The notes below the pieces were generated by a model. That model saw nothing but the letters and a program-made list of their open reading frames with translations, did not search any database and was not told the origin of the DNA. Positions 35,346 to 45,512 of a stretch of 64,000 nucleotides of DNA are shown piece by piece. The position numbers were made by a program, and so were the translations under genes. The stretch is from Bubalus kerabau (lineage: Eukaryota > Chordata > Mammalia > Artiodactyla > Bovidae): positions 81,867,482-81,931,481 of the forward strand of contig NC_073626.1 in the NCBI RefSeq assembly GCF_029407905.1, given 5' to 3'. Each line of letters begins with the position of its first letter. Within the stretch, counting starts at the first letter, position 1.

Positions 35346-36640
35346 CAGATACCTTAGAAAGCATCACTATGAACAAAGCTAATGGAAGGGATGGAATTCC
35401 AGCTGAGCTATTTCAAATTCTAAAAGATGATGCTGTGAAAGTGCTACACTCAATATACCAGCAAATTTGGAAAACTCAACAGGGTCACAGGACTGGAAAA
35501 GGTCAGTTTTCATTCCAATCTCAAAGAATGGCAATGCCAAAGAATGTTCAAACTACCACACAATTGCACTCATCTCACACGTTAGCAAAGTAATGCTCAA
35601 AATTCTCCAAGCTAGGCTTCAACAATACGTGAAACTTCAGATGTTTAAGCTGGATTTAGAAAAGGCAGAGGAACCAGAGATCAAATTGTCAACATCCTCT
35701 GGATCATCGAAAAAGCAAAAGAGTTCCAGAAAAACATCTACTTTTGCTTTATTGACTAAGCCAAAGCCTTTGACTGTCTGGATTACAACAAACTGTGGAA
35801 AATTCTTAAAGAGATGGGAATGCCAGACCACCTTCCCTGTCTCCTGAGAAATCTGTATGCAGGTCAAGAAGCAACAGTTAGAACTGGACATGGAACAACT
35901 GACTGGTTCCAAACTGGGAAAGGAGTATGTCAAGGTTGTATATTGTCACCCTGCTTATTTAACTTATATGCACAGTACATCATGCGAAATGTTGGGCTGG
36001 AAGAAGCACAAACTGGAATAAAGATTGCAGGGAGAAATATCAATCACCTCAGATATGCAGATGACACCACCCTTATGGCAGAAAGTGAACAGGAACTAAA
36101 GAGCCTCATGATGAAAGTGAAACTGGAGAGTGAAAAAGCTTGCCTAAAGCTCAACATTCAAGAAACTAAGATCATGACATCCAGTCCCATCACTTCATGA
36201 CAAAAAGATGGGAAACAATGGAAAGTCATGTCTGGGTGTGAGAGTTGGACTGTAAAGAAAGCTGAGTGCTGAAGAATTGATGCTTTTGAATTGTGGTGTT
36301 GGAGAAGACTCTTGAGAGTCCCCTGGACTACAAGGATATCTAACCAGTCCATCCTAAAGGAAATCAGTCCTGACTATTCATTGGAAGGACTGATGCTGAA
36401 GATCCAAATACTTTGGCCACCTCATGTGAAGAACTGACTCCTGGAAAAGACACTGATACTGGGAAAGATTGAAGGCAGGAGAAGAAGGGGATGACAGAGG
36501 ATGAGATGGTTGGATGGCATCACCAACTTGATGGACGTGAGTTTGAGCAAGCTCTGGGAGTTGGTGATGGACAGGGAAGCCTGGCGTGCTGCAGTCCATG
36601 GGGTCACAAAGAACTGGACACAACTGAGTGACTAAACTGA
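35346..36640 (+). mobile_element. BovB LINE with internal deletion
   Basis: Sense BovB starting before the reverse-transcriptase domain ('gaaagcatcactatgaacaa') and reaching the 3' end. YADD is intact at 36054-36065 in a 128-codon frame (35814-36200). A TAA at 35757-35759 replaces the tyrosine codon of the FIDYAKAFD box. About 230 bp are missing near 36225, between the 'gggaaacaatggaaa' and 'gtcatgtctgggtgtgag' parts. Confidence 0.93.
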
Positions 36641-36885
36641 ACTATATATTAAAATCATATTGAATAAAAATACTAAATGACTTAACAAAATGTTTAAAAT
36701 ATATTTTATATGCTTTATATTTTCTGACAAATTACCAAATAGATTGTGTAGTCTGAGCTTAACATAAATATTAATTCCCATATTTCTTTAATCATTCCTA
36801 TATATCTATACAATATAGTTATATGAAGACTGGACAATGTATATAAAATATTAAGTTATTGTATCTAGGTAGTAGTAGTAATGGG
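36641..36885. other. AT-rich unassigned sequence
   Basis: Very AT-rich, with no gene recognised. It leads into the tandem duplication. Confidence 0.5.
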
Positions 36886-37167
36886 TTTAATTTTCTTCTT
36901 TATGCTTTTCTATATTTTCTGATTATTTACATTTTATTTTATAATCTCTAAATACATGATTATTTTTTCTAAAAATGACAAAATTTAAAGTCCATTATCT
37001 AATAATTTGACACTAAATAGTTTAGTGTCAAGTTTTCTTCTTTAATTTTCCTCTTTGTGCTTTTCTATATTTTCTTATTATTTACATTATATTTTTTTAA
37101 TCTTGAAATTTATTATTTTTTCTAAAAATGAAAAAAATTTTAAGTCCATTGTCTAATAATTTGACAC
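36886..37167. repeat. Tandem duplication, 155-bp period, with palindromic spacer
   Basis: Unit A (36886-37013) and unit B (37041-37167) share long blocks: 'tgcttttctatattttct', 'tattttttctaaaaatga', 'aagtccattatctaataatt' and 'ttgacac'. The spacer starts with TAAATAG and forms, with the end of unit A, a perfect 11-bp inverted repeat (37007-37017 and 37021-37031) around a 3-nt loop. Confidence 0.92.
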
Positions 37168-37262
37168 GAAAAACCTGGCAACAGTTAATGATAGGTCTCC
37201 TTATTACCTGTCTTATACCCCCAGCGTTCTGAGTAGAGTTCTAGAAAGCATTTGGTTTTATC

Positions 37263-37387
37263 CCCTGGAGAAGGAAATGGCAACCCACTCCAGTATTCTT
37301 GCCTGGAAAATTCCATGGACCGAGGAGCCTGGTAGGCTACAATCCATGGGGTCGCAAAGAGTCGGACACGATTGAGGGACTTCACTT
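37263..37387 (+). mobile_element. Bov-A unit (5'-truncated SINE)
   Basis: Sense BovB-derived SINE body from 'ctggagaaggaaatggcaac' to 'cacgattgagggacttcac'. The tRNA-derived head is absent. Confidence 0.9.
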
Positions 37388-38584
37388 AAGACCTTGGAAA
37401 GGAAACTCAATCACCGTTCTCCCTTTGTCTCTCTCTCCCCCTCCAGGCTTCCCTCTGCCTGCCCGGAACAGGGAGGGCTGGCTTATTCCTAGGGTTCCCT
37501 CTGGCCTCAAAGCCCAGTGCATGTAGATTTCTTTGACCTACGAATTTCTGTAGCTGCTAAGAATTCCTCACAGAATAGCTCCCCGAGGAACCGGGTGTTC
37601 TTTTTCTTCCTTTCATTCACTCCCTAGTCTTTGTTTACTTGGGAGACGTGAACATTCCTTTGACTAAAAACCTGTCAGTTTTGCTTTTCAGCTCCTTCAA
37701 TAGGTAATTTAACTGTCTCATTAGTGTTTTTAGTGTGGATTTTACTAGAATCCCTTTTGAGTTTTTGTTGTCCTTTTACCAGTTGATGTGGAGACACAAG
37801 CTGTCATTATAAAGCCTCTTAAGAAATTAAAACCATTTCTCTGAAACAATCTCCATAACAAACTCCCAGGATTTGTGTTTTACATCTCAGGCAGAACTTC
37901 TCTATGATTAAATTCTTCATTTGTCAGCTTCTGAGGCTGAAATGAAATTTCTTAAAAGCTTCGATTATATCTCCAATTTGAAGAGGGGTGTCATGAAAGC
38001 ACTTGCAGTGTGTGGTTTTTGTTTTTTAGATTGATTTTAGCTTCTTCTTTTTTTTTTCTTTTTTTAAAGATGTGGCTATTTCCACAATGGTTTGGGCAAT
38101 TATATAATCACTGAAGGAGAAGAATAGTCTAAAAACAAAACTAGGCAAAACAAAATGCAGTCTCTCAAACCATTAATTTCAACTTCTCGCAGTATAATTT
38201 GAGGCTGAGGTGATATTCAGAGTAAAAACCTATAATTTTGTTGTAAGTGTATTATACTCCTTCCTCTTGTTAAATTTCTATATTTCATTTCTCAGTGAGT
38301 TCTTAAGGCAAGTACTATATTGATTAGGTTTTCATATCAAATCTACTGCTAGACTGAGATAAAGCTGACCTAGCTGATAAAACCAAAGACTTCCTTCTTT
38401 TTATCTCATAACCAGAGTCAATCCTAGGAAAAAATGTCAAGTAGGCACAGAATGCCACTGTCTCTCCTCCTATTTTGGTCCTTACCAGAGGCCCTCAGCA
38501 ATAAACTCCAAGTGTCTGTGTTGACATGGATGACCCCTAAAGAAAACACTGCCCACAGGCTGCATTTGCCTGGCAGATACATAT
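37388..38584. other. Single-copy intergenic sequence
   Basis: No recognised repeat or exon. It includes a pyrimidine-rich patch at 37410-37450 and a T-tract at 38047-38067. Confidence 0.5.
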
Positions 38585-38602
38585 TTTGTGAGGCCTACTC
38601 AG

Positions 38603-39540
38603 AGTTACTGAGTGCAGCACTTTCACAGCATCATCTTTCAGGATTTGAAATAGCTCAATTGGAATTCCATCACCTCCACTAGCTTTGTTCGTAGTGATGC
38701 TTTCTAAGGCCCACTTGACTTCACATTCCAGGATGTCTGGCTCTAGGTCAGTGATCACACCATCGTGATTATCTGGGTTGTGAATATCTTTTTTGTACAG
38801 TTCTTCTGTGTATTCTTGCCACCTCTTCTTAATATCTTCTGCTTCTGTTAGGTCCATACCATTTCTGTCCTTTATCAAGCCCATCTTTGCATGAAATGTT
38901 CCCTTGGTATCTCTAATGTTCTTGAAGAGATCTCTAGTCTTTCCCATTCTGTTGCTTTCCTCCATTTCTTTGCATTCATCGCTGAGGAAGGCTTTCTTAT
39001 CTCTTCTTGCTATTCTTTGGAACTCTGCATTCAGATGCTTATATCTTTCCTTTTCTCCTTTGCTTTTTGCTTCACAGCTATTTGTAAGGCCTACTCAGAC
39101 AGCCATTTTGCTTTTTTGCATTTCTTTTCCATGGGGATGGTCTTGATCCCTGTCTTCTGTACAATGTCACGAACCTCAGTCCATAGTTCATCAGGCACTC
39201 TATCTATCAGATCTAGTCCCTTTAATCTATTTCTCACTTCCACTGTATAATCATAAGGGATTTGATTTAGGTCATACCTGAATGGCCTAGTGGTTTTCCC
39301 TACTTTCTTCAATTTAAGTCTGAATTTGGCAATAAGGAGTTCATGATCTGAGCCACAGTCAGCTCCTGGTCTTGCTTTTGCTGACTGTATAGAGCTTCTC
39401 CATCTTTGGCTGCAAAGAATATAATCAATCTGATTTTGGTGTTGACCATCTGGTGATGTCCATGTGTAGAGTCTTGTCTTGTGTTGTTGGAAGAGGGTGT
39501 TTGCTATGACCAGTGCATTTTCTTGGCAAAACTCTATAAG
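38603..39540 (-). pseudogene. BovB endonuclease C-terminus and linker remnant
   Basis: On minus, 39091-39579 reads 162 codons. They include IDYILCSQRWRSSIQSAK, the GSDHELL box of APE-type endonucleases (SDH codons at 39343-39351), and RDIVQKTGIKTIPMEKKCKK. A second open piece (38537-38965) carries the linker DLTEAEDIKKRWQEYTEELY and the start of the reverse-transcriptase domain. A TAG near 39088 separates the two pieces. This is the only BovB endonuclease sequence in the window. The catalytic N-terminal half is lacking, so it is non-functional. Confidence 0.88.
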
Positions 39541-39542
39541 GC

Positions 39543-40838
39543 AATGCCAAAGAACGCTCAAACTACTGCACAATTGCACTCATCTCACACGCTAGTAAAG
39601 TAATGCTCAAAATTCTCCAAGCCAGGCTTCAGCAATACATGAACCGTGAACTTCCAGATGTTCAAGCTGGTTTTAGAAAAGGCAGAGGAACCAGAGACCA
39701 AATTGCCAACATCCGCTGGATCATCGAAAAAGCAAGAGAGTTCCAGAAAAACATCTATTTCTGCTTTATTGACTAAGCCAAAGCCTTTGACTGTCTGGAT
39801 TACAACAAACTGTGGAAAATTCTTAAAGAGATGGGAATGCCAGACCACCTGATCTGCCTCTTGAGAAATCTGTATGCAGGTCAGGAAGCAACAGTTAGAA
39901 CTGGACATGGAACGACTGACTGGCTCCAAATAGGAAAAGGAGTATGTCAAGGCTGTATATTGTCACCTTGCTTATTTAATGTCTATGCAGAGTACATCAT
40001 GAGAAACGCTAGACTGGAAGATGCACAAGCTGGAATCAAGATTGCCAGGAGAAATATCAATCACCTCAGATATGCAGATGACACCACCCTTATGGCAGAA
40101 AGTGAAGAGGAACTAAAAAGCCTCTTGATGAAGGTGAAAGAGGAGAGTGAAAAAGTTGGCTTAAAACTCAACATTCAGAAAACGAAGATCATGGCATCTG
40201 GTCCCATCACTTCATGGGAAATAGATGGGGAAACAGTGGAAACAGTGGCTGACTTTATTTTTGGGGGCTCCAAAATCACTGCAGATGGTGATTGCAGCCA
40301 TGAAATTAAAAGACGCTTACTCCTTGGAAGGAAAGTTATGACCAACCTAGATAGCATATTCAAAAGCAGAGACATTACTTTGCCAACAAAGGTCTGTCTA
40401 GTCAAGGCTATGGTTTTTCCAGTGGTCATGTATGGATGTGAGAGTTGGACTGTGAAGAAAGCTGAGTGCCAAAGAATTGATGCATTTGAACTGTGGTGTT
40501 GGAGAAGACTCTTGAGAGTCCCTTGGACTGCAAGGAGACCCAACCAGTCCATTCTGAAGGAGATCAGCCCTGGGATTTCTTTGGAAGGAATGATGCTAAA
40601 GCTGAAACTCCAGTACTTTGGCCACCTCATGTGAAGAGTTGACTCATTGGAAAAGACTCTGATGCTGGGAGGGATTGGGGGCAGGAGGAGAAGGGAACGA
40701 CAGAGGATGAGATGGCTGGATGGCATCACTGACTCGATGGATGTGAGTCTGAGTGAACTCCGGGAGTTGGTGATAGACAGGGAGGCCTGGCGTGCTGCGA
40801 TTCATGGGGCTGCAAAGAGTTGGACACGACTGAGCGAC
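39543..40838 (+). pseudogene. BovB reverse transcriptase, two in-frame stops
   Basis: One frame stays open from 39543 to 40838 except for TAA at 39774-39776 and TGA at 40632-40634. The TAA lies in the FIDYAKAFD box. The TGA replaces a CGA of the consensus and is likely CpG decay. The longest stretch, 39831-40634, has 267 codons. It contains GKGVCQGCILSPCLFN, YADD at 40071-40082 (metal-binding aspartates intact), ITADGDCSHEIKRRLLLGRK and ESWTVKKAECQRIDAFELWCWRRLL. The best-preserved coding remnant in the window, relatively young, and unable to encode a full protein. Confidence 0.9.
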
Positions 40839-40974
40839 TGAACTGACTGACTGACACAGAATTAACAATTGCAAAATGTCATATAAAAATTCAAGTATTA
40901 GAATCTCATAGAAAGCTAAAAAATGTGGCCTACAGAACTTAGAGTCTTGCAAAAGAGCAGCTCACTTCTTTTTC

Positions 40975-41183
40975 ATTTTTAAAATTTTTATATATTTGGA
41001 CAAGCACAAGTTTCATATATTTAGGTTGTACAGTGTGATGCTTTCATAGAAGCATACATTGTAAAATGATTGCCTTACTGGGGCCAGCGCAGGGAGAGCA
41101 GCCACCGCCGGCACTATCTTCCCGACGAGTAATGAAACGGACATATCCATCATCTCTTACATATACGTTTTGTGTGTTGTGTG
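40975..41183 (-). mobile_element. Old L1-like fragment with a GC-rich insert
   Basis: 'ggacaagcacaagtttcata', then 'gcatacattgtaaaatgatt', then 'ggacatatccatcatctc', matches an old antisense L1 3' region. About 55 bp at 41078-41132 are GC-rich and foreign to it. Confidence 0.5.
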
Positions 41184-41444
41184 TGTCTGGTAAGAACCTT
41201 TGAGATCTATTTTATTTTTTCTCAATATAAGCATTTATCTATAAACTCTCCTCTTGGAACTGCTTCTGTTGCATCTCATATGTTTTGGTATGTTGTGTTG
41301 CCATTGTTCTTTGTCCAGAGATTTTTTTTTTCATTTTCAGCATCTTTGACTCACTCTTCAGAGGCATGTTGTTCAACCTACACATATTTGTGAACTTCCC
41401 ATGTTTTCTCCTGTTATTGATTTCCAGTTTCAGACCACTGTGGT

Positions 41445-41776
41445 CCCTTGGACTGCAAGGATATCAAACCAGTCAGTCCTAAAGGAAATCTACCCTGAAT
41501 ATTCACTGGAAGGACTAATGTTGAAGCTGAAGCTTTAAAACTTTGGCTAACCGATGTGAAGAGCTGACTCACTGGAACAGACCCAGATGCTGGGAAAGAT
41601 TGAAGGCAAAAGGAGAAGGGGGCAACAGAGGATGAGATGGCTAGATAGCATCACTGATTCAATGGACGTTAATTTGAGCAAACTCCAGGAGACAGCAGAG
41701 GACAGAGGAGCCTGGCGTGCTGTAGTCCATGGAGTTGCAAAGAGTCGGGCATGACACAGTAACTGAACAACAGCAA
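41445..41776 (+). mobile_element. BovB 3' end, decayed TSD
   Basis: Sense BovB from 'cccttggactgcaaggatat' to 'gtaactgaacaacagcaa'. Flanks ccactgtggt (41435-41444) and ctactgtgat (41777-41786) agree at 8 of 10. Several stops. Confidence 0.9.
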
Positions 41777-42659
41777 CTACTGTGATGGGAAAAGATATAT
41801 AATATGATTTTAATCAATTTTCTTAAATGTGTTAACTTGTTTTGTATCCTGACATATTATTTACCTTGGAGAAGGTTTCATGTGCACTTGAGAAGAAAGT
41901 GTATTCTGCCACCAGTCTGTAAGGTGTGTGCTGAGAAGTCTGCTGATACACTCATGGGGGTTCTCTTGTATGTGATGAGCTTCTTTTCTCTTTCTGCTTT
42001 CAAGATTCCATCTTTATTTTTCACAGTTTTATAATAAAGGGCCTCAGTGAAGTCTTCAGGTTGAACCTGATTAGAGACTTTTGAGTGTCATACACCTGGA
42101 TATCGATTTCATTTCCCAGATTTGGGAAGTTTTCAGCCATTATTTCCTTAAATAAGCTTGCAAACTGTGCCTCTCTGTGCACCATCTGGGGCTTCCATAT
42201 TGTGAACATTGTTTTGCTTGATTTTGTCCCACACGTCCTATGGGCCTTCATTCTTTCTGCCTTTTACTCCTCTGGGTAATCTCAGATTACCTGTTTTCAA
42301 GCTCACTGATTCTGTCTTCTATTTAATTGAGTCTCCTATTGAAACTCTCTATTGCATTTTTTAGCTCAATCATTGTATTCTTCAGTTCTAAAACGTTTGG
42401 TGATTTTTCGTGTTTTCTCTTTGTTGAGCTTCTGATTTGTTTTTGTATTTTGTTCCTAATTTTGTCAAATTGTTTATCTGTGTCTCTTGTAGCTCTCTGA
42501 GCTTCTTTAGGACAATTGTTTTGTTCTTTGTTGGGAAATTTGTGGATATCCATTTTCTGTGGTCGGCCACTGAACATGCATCATTTTCCTTTGGTGGTAT
42601 CATGTTCCCCTGACTCTTGGTGGCCTTGTGTGGTTGTTAGCACGTGGAAGAAGCACTCA

Positions 42660-44185
42660 CCTCTTTTAGACTTTATGGGCTGACTCTGATAAGAAAAAAC
42701 CTTCCCCGGTCGGTGGGGCCATGCTGGAGTGTGCTGTCGCCCTGGGTCTGGTTGTGAAGGGTGCGAAGTAGATGAGTGAGTGGTGGCATGGGTGCAGGGG
42801 ACTGTACTGTCTTGTTGGCTCAGGTCACTGGGGTCTCCAACATCAATAACTGCTTGATTCTTGTCAGCAAGAGCTGCATGGCTTCCTCCATGGCTGCAAG
42901 GACTGCTGGTGGGATCCTAAATGGTGCCTCCAGGTTCTGTGTGGTGGGAATGGGCAGGCTGCAGGGGTGGCTGGAGCCCATGGTGTGCATGCATTCAGTT
43001 TCAGGGGTCGCTGTGGTGCCTGTGTGGTGGCAGGGTTGACAGCAGACACACAGGGGCAAGGGCAGACCACTGGCAGGGCCTGAGGTCAACTACAGACACA
43101 ACAGGGGCCAGGGCTGTCGGTGTACACTTGTGGGGCTACAAAGGCCAGCTGCAGATGTAAACATAGCAGTGGAGGCCAGTGACAGGGTCTGGGGCTGGCG
43201 GCACGCAGGTGTGGGTGGCTTCAGGGGTTGCCCGTGGGCACTGGTAGTGCAGGCCAGCGACAGGTCTGGCTCTGAGCCCTGAAGCAGGTGCATGGTCCTG
43301 GACTGGCACTGCACATGCCGAGAGCTGCGGAAGCTGAGGCTGGCTGCGGGTGCAGAGGTTCTGCCGGATCCCAGGCCTCGGCTCTCATATAGCAGGTAGG
43401 GAGGAATTCCAGCAGCTGGAGTCTGTGAATGCTAAAATCTGGGGGTCCTTCAGCAGTGAAAGCTGCAGGGGCATCTGCATCGGCTGTGCTGGCTGTCGGC
43501 TTCCTCAGTGGCAGAGCTGTTGTGTTCCTCTGCAGAGCAGTTTCCTGAGCTCCGTGTCAAGATCCTCGGTGGTAAAAGGTGTGGGGGTCCATAGCATCCA
43601 CCAAGGTTGTTGAGATTCTCAGTGATGAAGGCTGATGGGGTCCTCCTCTGCAGAGGCAGCCACTGGGAACTCCCAGCAAGCGGCTGATACTGACAGCCCG
43701 CCCTCTTTTGTTCCTAGCTATCTCCAGATGTCTCAGGATGCTTGTCTCTGGGTGGCAGTGCCCCAGTAGCCTGGGGAAGCTGGCCACTGCCCCCGCTTTT
43801 CTTTTTCCAGGGAGAGTTCTCTCTTGGAGCTGATGCGGGGTGGGGATACAGGCAGAACGAAACTCTTCTTCCTACCCATTCTGTGTAGTTATTCCCTGGT
43901 TGTTGCCCCACTGTGTTGTTGAAGCTTCGTAAGTGAACCCTGTGCTCTCTTTATGAATGAACTATCCTCATTCATGGATGTGCTCATGTGCTCAGTCGTG
44001 GCTGACTCTTTGCAACCCCATGGACTTTGGAACCTGCCAGGTTCCTCTGACCATGGAATTTTCCAGGCAAGGATACTGGAGTGGGTTGCCGTTTCCTTCT
44101 CCATCATTCCTGGATAGCTGACTGCTGTTCTTTGTGGGGGGACCAGAGTGGGGTCTCCTATTCTGCCATCTTGGTGACGTCACTC
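42660..44185 (-). promoter_or_regulatory. GC-rich 5' UTR of the antisense L1
   Basis: GC-rich block with many short CTGGC/GGCCAG-type repeats. It ends at the L1 5'-terminal phrase. Frames of up to 89 codons here have no domain. By position it is an old L1 promoter region. Confidence 0.5.
43980..44103 (-). mobile_element. Bov-A unit, 12-bp TSD
   Basis: Antisense BovB-derived SINE body without the tRNA-derived head. Flanks tcattcatggat (43968-43979) and tcattcctggat (44104-44115) agree at 11 of 12. Confidence 0.93.
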
Positions 44186-44362
44186 ACAGACCACTTCCTA
44201 GACTGGCCATTTGTTCTCACTATGTTGGTACAGTCCCCACCACTGTTTGTTGCTTTATACCTGTTCCCTCTGTCATCTGTTTACACAACTTTTCATTATT
44301 CCTGTAGGCATTTGAGTCTGTGTCCCCTCCCCTGAAGCAGAAACTGATTAAAACTTAACTTT
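44186..44362. other. Single-copy intergenic sequence
   Basis: Nothing recognised between the L1 5' end and MER5A. Confidence 0.5.
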
Positions 44363-44525
44363 AAGGTTGTGGTTCTTAAACTGTAACACATATCAGAATC
44401 ATCTGAAGGATTTGTTAAAGCATTGATGGCTGGGCTCATTTAGTAGGTCTGAGAATGTGCATTCTGACAAACTCTAGGATGATAGAGATAGTGCTGTTCC
44501 AGGGATCACACTTGGAGAACCACTG
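44363..44525 (+). mobile_element. MER5A-type DNA transposon (hAT-Charlie)
   Basis: Left 'ttgtggttcttaaactg' and right 'cttggagaaccactg' are imperfect terminal inverted repeats. The interior 'cagaatcatctgaaggattt' and 'tagtaggtctgagaatgtgc' match MER5A order. A non-autonomous, ancient element. Confidence 0.85.
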
Positions 44526-44570
44526 CTTCAAGGTATTACTTAGATTTTCATTCACTCACTCATTCATTCA

Positions 44571-45140
44571 GTTCAGTTCAGTTGCTCAGTCATGTCCGAC
44601 TCTTTGCCACCCCATGAATTGCAGCATGCCAGGCCTCCCTGTCTATCACCAACTCCTGGAGTTCACTCAGACTCACATCCATCAAGTCGGTGATGCCATC
44701 CAGCCATCTCACCCTCTGTCGTCCCCTTCTCCTTCTGCCCCCAATCCCTCCCAGCATCAGAGTCTTTTCCAATGAGTCAACTCTTCGCATGAGGTGGCCA
44801 AAGTACTGGAGTTTCAGCTTTAGCATCATTCCTTCCAAAGAACACCCAGGACTGATGTCCTTTAGAATGGACTGGTTGGATCTCCCTGCAGTCCAAGGGA
44901 CTCTCAAGAGTCTTCTCCAACACCACAGTTCAAAAGTGTCAATTCTTCGGTGCTCAGCTTTCTTCACAGTCCAACTCTCACATCCATACATGACTACTGG
45001 AAAAACCATAGCCTTGACTAGATGGACCTTTGTTGGCAAAGTAATGTCTCTGCTTTTGAATATGCTGTCTAGGTTGGTCATAACTTTCCTTCCAAGGAGT
45101 AAGCATCTTTTAATTTCATGGCTGCAATCACCATCTGCTT
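44571..45140 (-). mobile_element. BovB 3' quarter, antisense, open C-terminal frame
   Basis: Antisense BovB ending at the 'gcaatcaccatctgc' side. A minus-strand frame of 195 codons (44590-45177) stays open through DCSHEIKRCLLLGRKVMTNLDSIF, VMYGCESWTVKKAE and GGIGGRRRRGRQRVRWLDGI to the natural C-terminus. The first ~13 codons lie outside BovB. The reverse-transcriptase core is absent (5' truncation), so the frame encodes only the C-terminal segment. A young copy. Confidence 0.95.
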
Positions 45141-45240
45141 TATATTTATTACAGAATACTTTGTATTGAAGATTCACTACTGATGAAATATATATGATTC
45201 TTGATTATCAGGCAAAATTTTAAACTTTATTATCTATATA

Positions 45241-45452
45241 TGCATGCTAAGTCACTTCAGTCATGTATGACTCTTTGAAACCCTATAGACTGTAGCCTAC
45301 TAGGCTCCTCTGTCGGGATTCTCCAGGCAAGAATACTGGAGTGGGTTGCCATACCCTCCTCCAGTGGATACTCTCAAGCCAAGGATCAAACTTATGTCTC
45401 TTACATCTCCTGCATTAGCAGGCAGACAGGCTCTTTACCACTAGTGCTACCT
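45241..45452 (-). mobile_element. Bov-tA SINE
   Basis: Reverse-strand Bov-tA with somewhat divergent tRNA head ('ctctttaccactagtgctac') at the right, directly followed by a CA/TA microsatellite. Confidence 0.88.

Positions 45453-45511
<59 letters not shown>
45453..45511. repeat. (CA)n(TA)n compound microsatellite
   Basis: About 16 CA units followed by about 13 TA units, beside the head of the reverse-strand Bov-tA. Likely length-variable between individuals. Confidence 0.95.

Positions 45512-45512
<1 letters not shown>

Larger units (their letters stand above)
38585..40857 (+). mobile_element. BovB LINE with 5' inversion (twin-primed)
   Basis: The left part (about 38603-39540) is antisense BovB spanning the endonuclease C-terminus and linker. 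The right part (39541-40857) is sense BovB from the reverse transcriptase to the 3' end. About 80 bp of BovB lying between the two segments are missing. Inversion with a small deletion is the product expected from twin priming during target-primed reverse transcription. No clear TSD is seen. Confidence 0.9.
41184..44185 (-). mobile_element. Old L1, antisense, including its 5' end
   Basis: Reading on minus, the element begins at about 44185 with 'gtcaccaagatggcagaata' (an L1 5' end). A GC-rich 5' UTR follows to about 42660, then ORF1-type sequence (42580-41990, with a coiled-coil-like 84-codon frame at 42323-42577), then ORF2-type sequence to 41184. It is interrupted by BovB (41445-41776) and a Bov-A unit (43980-44103). 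Deletions are evident near 41915. Confidence 0.65.
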
